A stretch of DNA of 64,000 nt, taken from contig NZ_LMOZ01000001.1 of the NCBI RefSeq assembly GCF_001423695.1, positions 878,443-942,442 of the forward strand. Reading direction: 5' to 3'. A program made the translations under genes and the position numbers. The notes beneath the pieces are model-generated. The model did not search any database. It was given only the letters and a program-made list of their open reading frames with translations, and had not been told where the DNA came from. Source of the DNA: Leifsonia sp. Leaf336 (lineage in GTDB: Bacteria; Actinomycetota; Actinomycetes; Actinomycetales; Microbacteriaceae). Below, piece after piece: positions 1 through 10,789 of the stretch (position 1 is the first letter of the stretch; every line of letters starts with the position of its first letter).

Positions 1-2
1 GT

Positions 3-1964
3 TTGGTCGTGAGTTCCGATCCGCTGCCGCTCAGCGCCGCACGAGGACGTCTTCACGAGGCCCTCGACGCGCTGGAGCGGGCGCGAAAGCGGCGAGGCAT
101 CACCGACGACGACGCCTGGAGCTTCGCTACGGAGGCCCTTGCTCTGCAGCCACTGATCAACGAGCTCGGTGTCGAAGGGGACAGACATGGCTGGCCGGCA
201 CTGCTCGCCGCCTGCCGCGCCGTTGCGCACGACCTCGCGAATGCTTCCCGGTGGCGTGTCCTCTCCGATGCGCTTTCGGCTCTACGGGCCGACGCTCTCT
301 CACTCGAGGTCGCCCAATACATCGTCTCGACGTTCGGTGACACGCTCCAGTGGCGGCTGCTCCTCGCGACTCGGCAGGCCTTGGCGGGCGATCCGATCGC
401 GGCGCTGCAGACGACGGAATCGCTGGACAGCGAGGGCAATGCGGAGGTGGCTGACTTCATCCAATCGTGGCGCGCCGTGTGCAAGCTGCGGACCAAGGAA
501 CCGCTCGAGGCCGTCCGGATATTGCGCACCCTCAACGCGAACCCCGAGTGGACGTGGGTGACCGAGACACTGGTGTCGTCGCTGATCCTCACCGGCCGTC
601 TGCCGGAGGCCCTGGCGGAGCTTCCATCGCTCGAACGGCACTGTGCGGACCGGATGGACCAGCGTTCGACGCTGGTCTCACTCGGATGGGTCCGAGTCCT
701 CCAGGGTAGGTTCCGCGAAGCGGAGCAGCTCTGTGCCGACCTCCCCGATCGGTCAGATGAGAGCGGGCTGGTCTCGGGCGCAGCGCTGGTGCTCCAGGGG
801 CGGCACGAGGAGGGCGTCGCCCGGTTGGCAATATGGATCCGGGAGGGCGCGGGAAGGATAGAGCTGTCCGATTTTCCCGTTCTGACTGCACCGGAACTCC
901 GTGTGCTCGCCGTCGCGCAAGGGTTCGAGTTTCCCCGACTGGACGAGTTGTCGGCCTTGGCCGAGGCGCGATTCCAGGACCTGGCAGTGCGGACGTATCC
1001 GGCACAGACTCGACGGGTCGGACATTTCGTCGCGGACGACGGGGACCCCGTCGCCGACCTCGCCCTCGGGATGTGCGACGCCCTGATGCGCGTAGCGCGC
1101 GGGGAGGCCTCCACAGCGGAGGCAAGCCTTGCTCCCCTGGCGGACGATGAGGCCGTGCTCACACTTCAGCGTGCGCTGCGCGAGACTGTTGCGCCGGGTG
1201 TGGAGGCCGTCGAGGTCATCGAAGCCGACGGCGTGAACGCGCCCGAAGAGTCCGTAGGCGCGGACACCGACGAGGACTGGTCTGCTCGAGCCGAACAGGT
1301 GGTCAGCCTGGTCGACGGGGGGCATATGGACGAGGCTCGAGAGGTCCTGAGGTCATTCCTGAACCGCGACCCCGAGCGGGCCGCCCACGACCTGGCCACG
1401 GCTTCCGAATCGAACTACGAGACCTACGCGCACATCACCGACCTCTCGCGCGACATCGCGTCCGACTCGGACGAACCCGCAGCCGCCGCGATGTGGGAGC
1501 AGCTCCGCCGGTGGACGACGCTTCGCCTGTTCCTGCCTCCGTCGTGGTTCGCGGACGACGACGATCCGGTCGCCACGAACGCCCTTTTCACGCGCTACCT
1601 CCCGGAAGCGCGGGCTCGCATGACGAGTCTGCCCCCCGTCAAGGTCACAGTCCACGAGGACCTGGAACCGTCCGGATACGCCGTCGTCATGGGGACGGAG
1701 CTCCTCGAGCACCAGAACCTTCCGCTCGGGCGGCGGTTCGCGCCCGAAGGGTCGCAGCCGCTGTTCGAGGCCGGGGACGAGGCTCCGTGGACAGAAGTGC
1801 TGCCCTCGATCGTGGCGGTACCCGACATACCGCTGAACGGACTCGGTGAACTGGCCTCGTCGTCGGCGGAGGAAGTCATCCTCCGGCGCGCTGAGGAGAT
1901 GTATCGACGCTGGTCGGACGCGCTCGATGCCGACCGTGACGAGGGAGCCGGATCGACGGCGTGA
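3..1964 (+). CDS. Helical repeat protein of unknown function, possibly cut by the window edge
   Basis: The frame is open from the first bases of the window, so the true start may lie to the left; TTG at 3 and GTG at 9 are the first possible starts and neither has a visible ribosome site. The 653 readable residues are mostly amphipathic helices rich in Ala, Leu, Arg and Asp, with loosely repeated 30-40 residue units (about 60-400) that resemble TPR-type repeats. An acidic linker near 405-430 precedes a second helical part and a more globular C-terminus (about 540-653) with many prolines. No signal peptide, membrane segment or catalytic motif is visible. It ends 15 bp before the convergent membrane protein at 1980. 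I do not recognise the family; a scaffold role is only a guess. Confidence 0.6.
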   Translation: MVVSSDPLPLSAARGRLHEALDALERARKRRGITDDDAWSFATEALALQPLINELGVEGDRHGWPALLAACRAVAHDLANASRWRVLSDALSALRADALSLEVAQYIVSTFGDTLQWRLLLATRQALAGDPIAALQTTESLDSEGNAEVADFIQSWRAVCKLRTKEPLEAVRILRTLNANPEWTWVTETLVSSLILTGRLPEALAELPSLERHCADRMDQRSTLVSLGWVRVLQGRFREAEQLCADLPDRSDESGLVSGAALVLQGRHEEGVARLAIWIREGAGRIELSDFPVLTAPELRVLAVAQGFEFPRLDELSALAEARFQDLAVRTYPAQTRRVGHFVADDGDPVADLALGMCDALMRVARGEASTAEASLAPLADDEAVLTLQRALRETVAPGVEAVEVIEADGVNAPEESVGADTDEDWSARAEQVVSLVDGGHMDEAREVLRSFLNRDPERAAHDLATASESNYETYAHITDLSRDIASDSDEPAAAAMWEQLRRWTTLRLFLPPSWFADDDDPVATNALFTRYLPEARARMTSLPPVKVTVHEDLEPSGYAVVMGTELLEHQNLPLGRRFAPEGSQPLFEAGDEAPWTEVLPSIVAVPDIPLNGLGELASSSAEEVILRRAEEMYRRWSDALDADRDEGAGSTA

Positions 1965-1979
1965 GTGGCGGGATTTGAC

Positions 1980-2894
1980 CTAAGCGCTGTCCAAGCTGCG
2001 TCCGCCGCCCGCCGGCTTGTCGATCTCCCGCGAGGCGACGGCGAGTGCAGCCGCGACCTTCTCCTCGTATACGCGGGACACCTGGTCTCGGCAGCGAGAG
2101 AGGATGCGGAGCTCAAAACCGATGAGTCCGCATATCAAGACGAGGAAGACTGCGGCATTCGCCGGGTCTGCGACCATGGCCGCCAAGCGCTCGAACCCGG
2201 TGATCGGTCCGAGCGCCGCGCTATAGAGCAACGCGGCGACCGCCGAAAGCCAGACCGCGGTCCGGCTAGCTCCGAGCCCGTGATAGAGGTCCGAACCGCT
2301 CGTGTACTCCTGCTTGATCCACGAACGATTCCCGTTAGCGGAGCAATAGTCGAGTACCGACTGGAAGAGGGTCCAGTTCTGGTGCCACCGCTCCTTGTAG
2401 AGGCGAATGCATTCCGGGCATCGGTGAGGATCGACGCCTGCGGGGTGCTTCTGCGCAGAGGGTAGGTGGTCAGTCAGGCGCAGCCAGAGGACGAGGACGT
2501 GGCGGTATTCGGGATGACCGAGTCGCATGTCGAAATGTTCGGAACTAGATCTCGTATCGACCCAATCGACCAGCCATCGCTCGCCGCCGTATTTCGAGAG
2601 GTAGCGGGTGAGCACGGATGCTCCGCGATCGCGACGAAAGAACAGGGCATATCTCGCGGCTCGCGCGGGACCGACAGGGCCATAGCCGTGAAAGTAGAAC
2701 TGATAGAGGAGAAAGCCGCCTGGGAGTCCGCCGGCGACGATCGCGACCAAGGCGGGCGCATTGGCTGCCGAAATGAAGCTCCAGGGTCTTTGGTGGTCGA
2801 TCAAGCTCACCCACAGCCCATGGACCAGAAGGACGTTCAACACGAGCACGAGCCCGGGGAGGCTCCACCGGATCAATTGCCTGGCGGAGTCCAT
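1980..2894 (-). CDS. Membrane protein of unknown function with a central CxxC
   Basis: This is a 304-residue protein with two hydrophobic segments near the N-terminus (about 10-30 and 43-68) and two near the C-terminus (about 215-235 and 243-262), enclosing a soluble middle part of about 145 residues. That part carries a CPEC pair (in HRCPECIRLY) that could bind a metal, and several Trp/His-rich stretches. The ATG at 2894 follows a strong GGAGGG ribosome site (GAGGAGGGCC). Its base composition is visibly less GC-rich than the genes to its right. I do not recognise the family. It is convergent with the helical repeat protein on its left. Confidence 0.65.
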   Translation of the reverse strand: MDSARQLIRWSLPGLVLVLNVLLVHGLWVSLIDHQRPWSFISAANAPALVAIVAGGLPGGFLLYQFYFHGYGPVGPARAARYALFFRRDRGASVLTRYLSKYGGERWLVDWVDTRSSSEHFDMRLGHPEYRHVLVLWLRLTDHLPSAQKHPAGVDPHRCPECIRLYKERWHQNWTLFQSVLDYCSANGNRSWIKQEYTSGSDLYHGLGASRTAVWLSAVAALLYSAALGPITGFERLAAMVADPANAAVFLVLICGLIGFELRILSRCRDQVSRVYEEKVAAALAVASREIDKPAGGGRSLDSA

Positions 2895-2908
2895 TGGCCC
2901 TCCTCGAC

Positions 2909-2924
2909 GAAAGTTGTGACTTTC
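2909..2924. promoter_or_regulatory. Inverted repeat in the leader of the CPEC membrane protein
   Basis: GAAAGT, four bases, then ACTTTC forms a perfect 6+6 inverted repeat 15 bp upstream of the start at 2894. On the minus strand a TAATCT hexamer (-10 type) lies just upstream at 2929-2934, so the repeat would fall near or just after the transcription start. It may be an operator; no regulator gene is adjacent. Confidence 0.3.
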
Positions 2925-2976
2925 AGTGAAGATTACTCACAATTTGCAGACTATGGGAGCGGTCGCCGCAAAGGGG

Positions 2977-4809
2977 TCACCTCTCGTCGTCGCCCTTCTC
3001 CAGGTGCAGCGCGTCCTTCACCCGTTCGACCCCCTCGGTGATCAGCGAGGTCGCCGAGTCCTTGATCGCCCCGTGACCCTCCGGGTCGCCCTTCAGGAGG
3101 GCGAGGCCGGTGTTCTTCGCGAACTCGAGCGTGATGTGCGGCGGCAGCGGCGGCACGTTCTTGCTGGTGTGCGCGTCGATCACCGTTACGCCGGGATGGG
3201 CGAGCGCGGCCTCCCACGCCGCCTCGATCTGGTCGTCGGAGGTCACCGTTATGCCCTGGAACCCCAGCAGCTGCGCCCAGCCGGCGTAGTCGACCGACTC
3301 GACGTCCTGGGAGGTCGACCAGACCGGGTTCGCGTCCTCGGTGCGCATCTCCCACGAGACCTGGGCGAGGTCGTCGTTGTGGAGCACCAGCACGACGAAG
3401 TTCGGGTTCGACCAGCGCGAGAGGTACTTCTTGACGGTGATCAGCTCGTTCATCCCGAGCATCTGGAACGCGCCGTCGCCGATCGTGCAGACCACCGTCC
3501 GCTCCGGATAGGCGAACTTCGCTGCCGTCGCGTAAGGCATTGCGGCCAGCATGGTCGCCAACCGGCCGGAGAGATCACCGCGCATCCCGTCGCGCAGCCG
3601 GATGTACTGGCCGTACCAGTCCGCGGTCGTGCCCGCGTCGGCGGTGACGATCGCCCCGGCGGGAAGCCGCCTGTTCAGCTCGTGGTAGACACGGCGCGGG
3701 TTGACGCCGTCGTCGTAGTGCTGGGCGGCCTGCGCTTCGAGCTCGTCGTCCCAGTTGCGCATGGAGGCCGCCGCCCTCTCCTGCCACGAGAGGTCGTCCT
3801 TCGGCGTGAGCAGCGGGATGAGACCGGCGAGCGTCGCCTTCACATCGCCCCAGATGCTCACGTCGGTCGGGTAGCGAAGTCCCAGCTGTTCGGGGCGGAG
3901 GTCGACCTGGATCGCCTTCGCCTGACCGGTCTTCGGGAGGAACTGCCCGTACGGGTAGTTGGTGCCGAGCAGCACGAGCGTGTCGCATTCCTGCATCTGG
4001 TCGTAGCTCGGCCGGGAGCCGAGGAGGCCGAGCTGCTGGGTGTGGAAGGGGATGTCGCCCGGCACGACCTGCTTGCCGCGGAGCGTCGTCATCACGCCTG
4101 CGCCTGCCAGCCGCGCGGCCGCGAGCACCTCCTGCTCCGCTCCGACGGCGCCGTGACCGACGAGGAAGGTGACGCGCTCACCCGCATTGATGAGGTCGGC
4201 GGCGGCCCGCAGCTGCTCCATCGGAGGGGCGATCGCGGTCGACGGCGCCACCGCGCTGGAGCGCGAGACCCACATCTCGGCGCCCGGTGCGGCCATCGCC
4301 ATGCCCTGCACATCGTGCGGCAGGATGACCACGGTCGGCTGCTTGCGCGCGATCGCCGTGCGGAAGGCCGTGTCGATCACGGCCTGCGCCTGCTCGGGAG
4401 AGACGATCGTCTGCACGTAGGCTGCGACATCCGAGAACGTCTGCTCGAGCTTGCTCTCCTGCTGGTTGAAGGTGCCGAACGAGTTCAGTCCCTGCTGGCC
4501 GACGATGGCGACGACCGGCTGGTTGTCCATCTTCGCGTCGTAGAGGCCGTTCATCAGGTGGAAGCCTCCCGGGCTGGAGGTGGCGATGCAGACACCGACC
4601 TCCCCGGTGAACTTGGCGTGCGCCACCGCCATCAGCGCGCAGATCTCCTCGTGCGTCGGCCGGATGTACTCCAGCCCCTCACCGGCGCGCTCGGCCTTGC
4701 CGAGCATGCCGTCGAACTCGCCGATCCCGTCGCCGGGGAAGCCGAACACGCGCCGCACGCCCCACTCCCTCAGCCGTGCGATCACGAACTCGCTGACTGT
4801 CGTCGCCAT
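2977..4809 (-). CDS. Thiamine-diphosphate enzyme, pyruvate oxidase/dehydrogenase (PoxB) type
   Basis: The 610-residue protein has the three-domain ThDP fold: an N-terminal Pyr domain with the activating glutamate in THEE (about E54), a central FAD/nucleotide-type domain (about 195-330) and a C-terminal PP domain with the GDG...N thiamine-diphosphate motif (GDGAFQMLGMNE, then HNDD). Family knowledge places such proteins as pyruvate:quinone oxidoreductases making acetate and CO2, or as related oxidases. The C-terminus is basic and charged (KGDDER), as in membrane-recruited PoxB, but I cannot show lipid activation. The ATG at 4809 was chosen because AAGGAG lies 8 nt upstream; the frame extends further upstream without a better site. 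It is divergent from the HtrA gene at 5015. Confidence 0.85.
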   Translation of the reverse strand: MATTVSEFVIARLREWGVRRVFGFPGDGIGEFDGMLGKAERAGEGLEYIRPTHEEICALMAVAHAKFTGEVGVCIATSSPGGFHLMNGLYDAKMDNQPVVAIVGQQGLNSFGTFNQQESKLEQTFSDVAAYVQTIVSPEQAQAVIDTAFRTAIARKQPTVVILPHDVQGMAMAAPGAEMWVSRSSAVAPSTAIAPPMEQLRAAADLINAGERVTFLVGHGAVGAEQEVLAAARLAGAGVMTTLRGKQVVPGDIPFHTQQLGLLGSRPSYDQMQECDTLVLLGTNYPYGQFLPKTGQAKAIQVDLRPEQLGLRYPTDVSIWGDVKATLAGLIPLLTPKDDLSWQERAAASMRNWDDELEAQAAQHYDDGVNPRRVYHELNRRLPAGAIVTADAGTTADWYGQYIRLRDGMRGDLSGRLATMLAAMPYATAAKFAYPERTVVCTIGDGAFQMLGMNELITVKKYLSRWSNPNFVVLVLHNDDLAQVSWEMRTEDANPVWSTSQDVESVDYAGWAQLLGFQGITVTSDDQIEAAWEAALAHPGVTVIDAHTSKNVPPLPPHITLEFAKNTGLALLKGDPEGHGAIKDSATSLITEGVERVKDALHLEKGDDER

Positions 4810-5014
4810 GGTCTTTCTCCTTCGTGTGTCGGCGCCGCGTGTCGAGGCCGCGCCGCTCAGGCGAGCGAACGTCCGGAAGCGGGCCTCCACAACCCCTTGC
4901 GTCTCGTCGGCGCCCATGCGTGCCCGCCCGACGCGGAGATCATTGCCACCGCGCCCACCCCTGGTGTAGACCGAGGGCGTTGTGGCGCTCAGACCCTTCG
5001 ACTTGGGGGTGGAC

Positions 5015-6166
5015 ATGTCTGAGAGTGAACCGACTCCCGTCCCGGCTACTCCGCCGGCGGCCCCGACGCCGCCCGCGCGGCGCACACGCCGCACCGGCTG
5101 GCTCTGGGGCACGCTCGCGGTCGTGGTCGCACTCGTCGCGGGCGGCCTCCTCGGCTGGGGCGTGGGGAGGTCGGGAGCCTCCACCACGTCCGCCCCGGCG
5201 TCGACGAGCAGCCAGCAGGTGAGCGCGTGCGACGCGATCACGGTGTCGAACGAAGTGCTGCCGGCGATCGTCACGGTCTCCGCCGTCGGTTCGGCCGGCG
5301 GGGGGACCGGGACCGGCGAGATCATCACCGACGACGGCTACATCGTCACCAACAACCACGTGATCTCGGGTGCGGTGGACGGCGGGACGATCGCGGTGCT
5401 GTCCTCCGGCGGTGTCGAGTCGCCCGCGCAGCTCGTCGGGCGCGATCCGCGTGCGGATCTCGCGGTGCTGAAGATCTCCGGGTCGAATCTGCCGACAGTG
5501 CCATGGGGCGACTCGGCGAAGGTCGTCGTCGGCCAGCCCGTCGTCGCCCTCGGCGCTCCGCTCGGCCTGTCCGGAACGGTGACCTCCGGCATCGTCAGCG
5601 CTCTCGGGCGTACCGTCCCGGTGCCCGGCGACAACGGCCAGACCGCGATCCTCGCCAACGCCATCCAGACCGACGCCTCCATCAACCCGGGCAATTCGGG
5701 AGGCGCGCTCGTCAACTGCTCCGGCGACCTGATCGGCATCAACTCCGCAATCGCGACCGTGCCGAACGCGGCAGGTCAGGCCGGCGGCGGAAGCGTGGGC
5801 ATCGGCTTCGCCATCCCGTCCGACTTCGCGCACTCGCTCGTCGACCAGATCATCAAGAACGGGCACGTGACCTACCCGTACTTCGGTCTCTCGATCGCGC
5901 CCATCCCGCCGGCGGTGGCGCAACGGCTCAAGGTTGCGGACGGGCTCTACGTCGTCTCCGTCGTGCCCGACGGACCGTCGGCGAAGGCCGGGCTGCAACA
6001 GGGCGATGTCATCACCGAGATCAACGGCAAGCCGGCGTCGAACGCCGATACGCTCACCGAGACCGTGATGACGACGAAAGCGGGGGACACCGTCGACGTC
6101 ACCTACGTGCGCGACGGCAAGACCGCCAAGGCGACCGTGACGCTGGAGAACCCGCCGTCATCGTGA
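5015..6166 (+). CDS. Membrane-anchored HtrA/DegP-type serine protease with PDZ domain
   Basis: The 383-residue protein has a proline-rich cytoplasmic N-terminus, one membrane segment (about 29-50) and an extracytoplasmic trypsin-like domain with the full triad: His115 in TNNHV, Asp148 in DLAVLK and Ser228 in NPGNSGGAL. A single PDZ domain follows (about 285-375). This is the actinobacterial HtrA/PepD architecture, a stress protease for misfolded exported proteins. I chose ATG 5015, preceded by GGGGG 5 nt upstream, over the GTG at 4982 that would add 11 residues. It is divergent from the PoxB-like gene, with 205 bp between them, and convergent with the phosphoesterase at 6212. Confidence 0.9.
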   Translation: MSESEPTPVPATPPAAPTPPARRTRRTGWLWGTLAVVVALVAGGLLGWGVGRSGASTTSAPASTSSQQVSACDAITVSNEVLPAIVTVSAVGSAGGGTGTGEIITDDGYIVTNNHVISGAVDGGTIAVLSSGGVESPAQLVGRDPRADLAVLKISGSNLPTVPWGDSAKVVVGQPVVALGAPLGLSGTVTSGIVSALGRTVPVPGDNGQTAILANAIQTDASINPGNSGGALVNCSGDLIGINSAIATVPNAAGQAGGGSVGIGFAIPSDFAHSLVDQIIKNGHVTYPYFGLSIAPIPPAVAQRLKVADGLYVVSVVPDGPSAKAGLQQGDVITEINGKPASNADTLTETVMTTKAGDTVDVTYVRDGKTAKATVTLENPPSS

Positions 6167-6211
6167 TCCCGGCCGCCGTGCTGTGGCCCGCGATTCATTG
6201 CCGCCGAGCGG

Positions 6212-8149
6212 TCAGGGCTTGACCGCGCTGAGGTCGTCGACCGACAGCGTCACCGGCGTGTTCACCACGCCGCCGGAGAGGTAGCCGGTGATCGCCAGTC
6301 CGCCTCCGGCCTGCAGGGCGGCTGTCGAGTCGGTCGCCGTCCGCTGCCACGCCGCGGGCTCCGTCGTTCCGTCGAGCCAGACCTTGGTCTGCACGGTCGT
6401 CGGACTCGTGCCGGTGATCAGCAGCCGGACGTCGAGCTTCTGACCGGCGGTATAGGTGATCCCGGGGACCGCGACCGACGACTGCACCACGACCTCGTTG
6501 CCGCCGTTCTGGTCCACCCGCACGATCTGGATCGTGACCTTGCCGGCCGACGACACGATCACCTTCGACGCGTACGCGCCGGCCGTCGCGATCCGGCGGC
6601 CCTGGATGGTCAGGTAGACGTTGCCGGACGACGGCACCTTGTCGAGCGCGACCGAGAGTCGCAGGTCGGTGTCGGTGGAGGTGAAGCCGGGCAGACGGGT
6701 CGTCCCTCCCGATCCGGTGGGGAGCTGGATCAGGCCGGCGCTGCCGTTCACCGAGTAGAGGGAGGACGAGCCGGCGGCGGTCCAGGCGCCTCCGGTCGTG
6801 GCGGTGCCCCAGCCTCCGGTGACCGAGCGCGAGAAGGTGTCGGCGGCCAGCACGTTCGGCGGTGGCGGTGGCGCGGTCACCGTCGTCGACCGGTTGGCGC
6901 TCGCCGTGGCCCCGCCGTCGTCGGTCACCGTCAGCCGGACGGGGTAGGTGCCTGCGGCGGCATACGTGTGACTGATCGTGCTCCCCGCGCCGGTCGTGCC
7001 GTCACCGAAGTCCCAGGCGTAGGAGGTCACCGTTCCGTCGGGATCGTTCGAGCCGGTCCCGTCGAAGGAACAGGTGAGGTCGGTGCAGGAGGCGGCGATG
7101 ACCGCGTTCGGGGGCTGGTTGCCGCCTCCGGTGGGCGGACCGATCGTGAAGGAGTCGCTGAAGCTCGCACCGGCGGCGCGCGCGTAGGAGGCACTGAGCT
7201 GGGTCGCGGTCGCTGTGACGTCGATCGACCCGAAAAGCGGGGCCGTGGAGTTGCCGTACGTCGACGCGAAGTAGCCGGCCTCGCTGTCGGCCGGGTTGAT
7301 GTCGTAGTTGTTGTTGCCTCCCGTGCCGACGGTCGCGAACACCGTGCCCGCTCCCTTGACGAGAGTGTTGTCGGAGTCGGCGACGCACGCCGCGGTGTAC
7401 GTGCCCGGTGTGATCGAGGGGCAGGAGGCGCTGGTCGCCAGCTGCTTGGTCCGCTGGTAGAGGTGCTCGTGCCCGGTCAGCACCAGGTCGACCCGCTTGG
7501 ACACCAGGAGGTTCATGATGTCCGCGCCGGGCTCGCACGTGTACTGGCCCATCGAGAGGCACGGCTTGTGCATGCCGACGACGACCCAGGGGATGTTCGC
7601 GGCGTGGGCTCCGTCGATCGCGGCGGACGCCCAGTTGTAGTGGTCCGTCCCTGCCGCGTACGTCCACATGCCGTCGGAGAACGGCAGGCCGGGCGAGATC
7701 ATGATGAACCGGATCAGCGGTGCTCCTTGGGGAACGTCGACGTAGTACTGCCGCCCGTAGGTGCCGACCACTCCGGGGAGCTGGTTCGGCAGGCAGGCCG
7801 AGAAGTCGTTGATGTTGCCGTTCTGCCCGTTGCTCTCGTGGTTGCCGGAGACCAGCTCGAACGGGAAGCCGGCGCCGAGGGTCTGCGTGACCAGGTCGCA
7901 CCACGCCTGCTCCTGCCCGGTCGTCCCGTACGACAGGTCGCCGACCGCCAGGTTCAGGTCGGGGTTCAGCGTCTTGATCCCTGACAGCACCGCCTGCGTG
8001 TTGGCGTTGGCCGCATAGTCGCCGACCGCCGTGAAGTGGATGCTGCCCTGCCCGGGCACGATGCCCTCGACGCTCTGGGGGGCCCCGAAGGCGAGGAGGA
8101 CGGCTGCGGCGGCGATCCCGGCGACCGCGAGGATTCTGTGCTTGGCCAT
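6212..8149 (-). CDS. Secreted metallophosphoesterase with PKD and C-terminal beta-sandwich domain
   Basis: 645 residues. A signal peptide (about 1-28, positive then hydrophobic, ending near the residues SVEG) leads into a calcineurin-like phosphoesterase domain (about 35-320) with the metal motifs GDY, NLAVGDLSYG, SGNHES, VVGMHKP and TGHEHLYQR. The order fits purple-acid-phosphatase relatives. A PKD domain follows (about 330-415, with YAWDFGDG and HTY), then a proline linker and a C-terminal lectin/LamG-like beta domain (about 430-645). Such enzymes hydrolyse phosphate esters outside the cell; the substrate is unknown. The ATG at 8149 directly precedes the signal peptide; the upstream frame is an extension without domain content. 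Confidence 0.87.
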   Translation of the reverse strand: MAKHRILAVAGIAAAAVLLAFGAPQSVEGIVPGQGSIHFTAVGDYAANANTQAVLSGIKTLNPDLNLAVGDLSYGTTGQEQAWCDLVTQTLGAGFPFELVSGNHESNGQNGNINDFSACLPNQLPGVVGTYGRQYYVDVPQGAPLIRFIMISPGLPFSDGMWTYAAGTDHYNWASAAIDGAHAANIPWVVVGMHKPCLSMGQYTCEPGADIMNLLVSKRVDLVLTGHEHLYQRTKQLATSASCPSITPGTYTAACVADSDNTLVKGAGTVFATVGTGGNNNYDINPADSEAGYFASTYGNSTAPLFGSIDVTATATQLSASYARAAGASFSDSFTIGPPTGGGNQPPNAVIAASCTDLTCSFDGTGSNDPDGTVTSYAWDFGDGTTGAGSTISHTYAAAGTYPVRLTVTDDGGATASANRSTTVTAPPPPPNVLAADTFSRSVTGGWGTATTGGAWTAAGSSSLYSVNGSAGLIQLPTGSGGTTRLPGFTSTDTDLRLSVALDKVPSSGNVYLTIQGRRIATAGAYASKVIVSSAGKVTIQIVRVDQNGGNEVVVQSSVAVPGITYTAGQKLDVRLLITGTSPTTVQTKVWLDGTTEPAAWQRTATDSTAALQAGGGLAITGYLSGGVVNTPVTLSVDDLSAVKP

Positions 8150-8387
8150 GACAGGTGCTCCCCGGCCCGTTCTGGTCCGGGCCTTGGGCGACAGGGTAGC
8201 CCCGCGGGCACGGGGAGGGGGAGTAGAAGATGAGGTCTTCTCGGGAATGTGGGGCGCCGGGCGGTCACGCCGCGGGCGCCTGCATTTCCAGCATACCGGC
8301 CGCACCCGGGCTTGCCGCAAGGCCCCCTGCATCGGGGAGAATAGCCGGTCGCGGCCGGAATCACGAGATTCGCCCCCCGGCTGCTGA

Positions 8388-9839
<1,452 letters not shown>

Positions 9840-9919
9840 ACGAACCGGGTATTGCCAATGCCGCCCGAGGAGGCGAACCCTGGAGGCGACGCGGGCCTCC
9901 GCGGGATCGGACGTGCACC

Positions 9920-10774
9920 ATGGCTGTCGGCTTCTCGCCTGCGACGCACGCGGCGTCACCGGTGCGGTGGCGGCGCAACGCGCAGTTCCTCACCCCAGAC
10001 CAGACCGGTCTGCTGCGGGAGGCCATCACGAAGTCGCTGGCGCTGAGCGACGACCGCGGCTACCAGTACTTCGCGGGCGTCCACGGCCTCCCGATGCCGA
10101 TCGGCTGCTCGGTCGCGCACGGGACGCCGTACTTCCTGCCCTGGCATCGGGCCTACCTGTATTCGTTCGAGCGGTCGCTGATGGACCTGGTGCCGACGGT
10201 CACGTTGCCGTGGTGGGATTGGACGGTCCACACCATCCCCGACATCTACACGGCGGAGAACGCGCCGGACAACCCGCTCGCCAGCGCACCGGTCGACCCG
10301 CGGGCGCTGCAGCAGGCGAAGGCCGGCAACCCGCCGGTCGACCTCCCGGCGCAGACGGTGCGGTTCCCCGGGCAGCCCGGGTCGCCGCCGCTGCCGACCG
10401 CTCAGGAGGTCGCCGCACTCCTCGACATCACCGACTACCTCGACTTCACGAGCCAGCTCGAGAACCTCCACAACAACGTCCACGTCTGGACCGGGGGCGC
10501 GGGCGGCGACATGTACTACATCTACCTCGCCGCGTTCGACCCGATCTTCTGGGCGCATCACGCCATGGTCGACCGGATCTGGCGGCTCTGGCAGCAACGG
10601 CACTCCGGCGCGACGCCGCCGGCCGACATCCTCGACGACGCCCTGCCTCCCTTCGGTCTGACGGTGCGGCAGACGCTCAACGTGACGACGCTGGGTTACG
10701 ACTACGCGGTCACGACCGCCTCCGTCGAGGTCGACTCGGCGCCGGCGGCCGCGCATGCGACCCACGGGCACTGA
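9920..10774 (+). CDS. Tyrosinase-type type-3 copper oxidase
   Basis: 284 residues from the ATG at 9920. Copper site A histidines are visible at 55, 67 and 76 (GVHG, VAHG, PWHRAY) and copper site B at 184, 188 and 213/214 (HNNVH, FWAHH). The spacing matches the common central domain of tyrosinases, which oxidise phenols to o-quinones. No signal peptide is present, as in Streptomyces MelC2, which is exported bound to its caddie. The start is uncertain: an in-frame ATG at 9818 would overlap the previous gene, and neither has a clear ribosome site. The gene is followed 15 bp later by a small partner protein. Confidence 0.85.
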   Translation: MAVGFSPATHAASPVRWRRNAQFLTPDQTGLLREAITKSLALSDDRGYQYFAGVHGLPMPIGCSVAHGTPYFLPWHRAYLYSFERSLMDLVPTVTLPWWDWTVHTIPDIYTAENAPDNPLASAPVDPRALQQAKAGNPPVDLPAQTVRFPGQPGSPPLPTAQEVAALLDITDYLDFTSQLENLHNNVHVWTGGAGGDMYYIYLAAFDPIFWAHHAMVDRIWRLWQQRHSGATPPADILDDALPPFGLTVRQTLNVTTLGYDYAVTTASVEVDSAPAAAHATHGH

Positions 10775-10789
10775 CGACGGAGAAGGATC

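Noticed and set aside
2926-5022. 698-codon plus-strand frame opposite the PoxB-like gene
   Set aside because: Mirror frame of a clear ThDP enzyme; no domain, no ribosome site.
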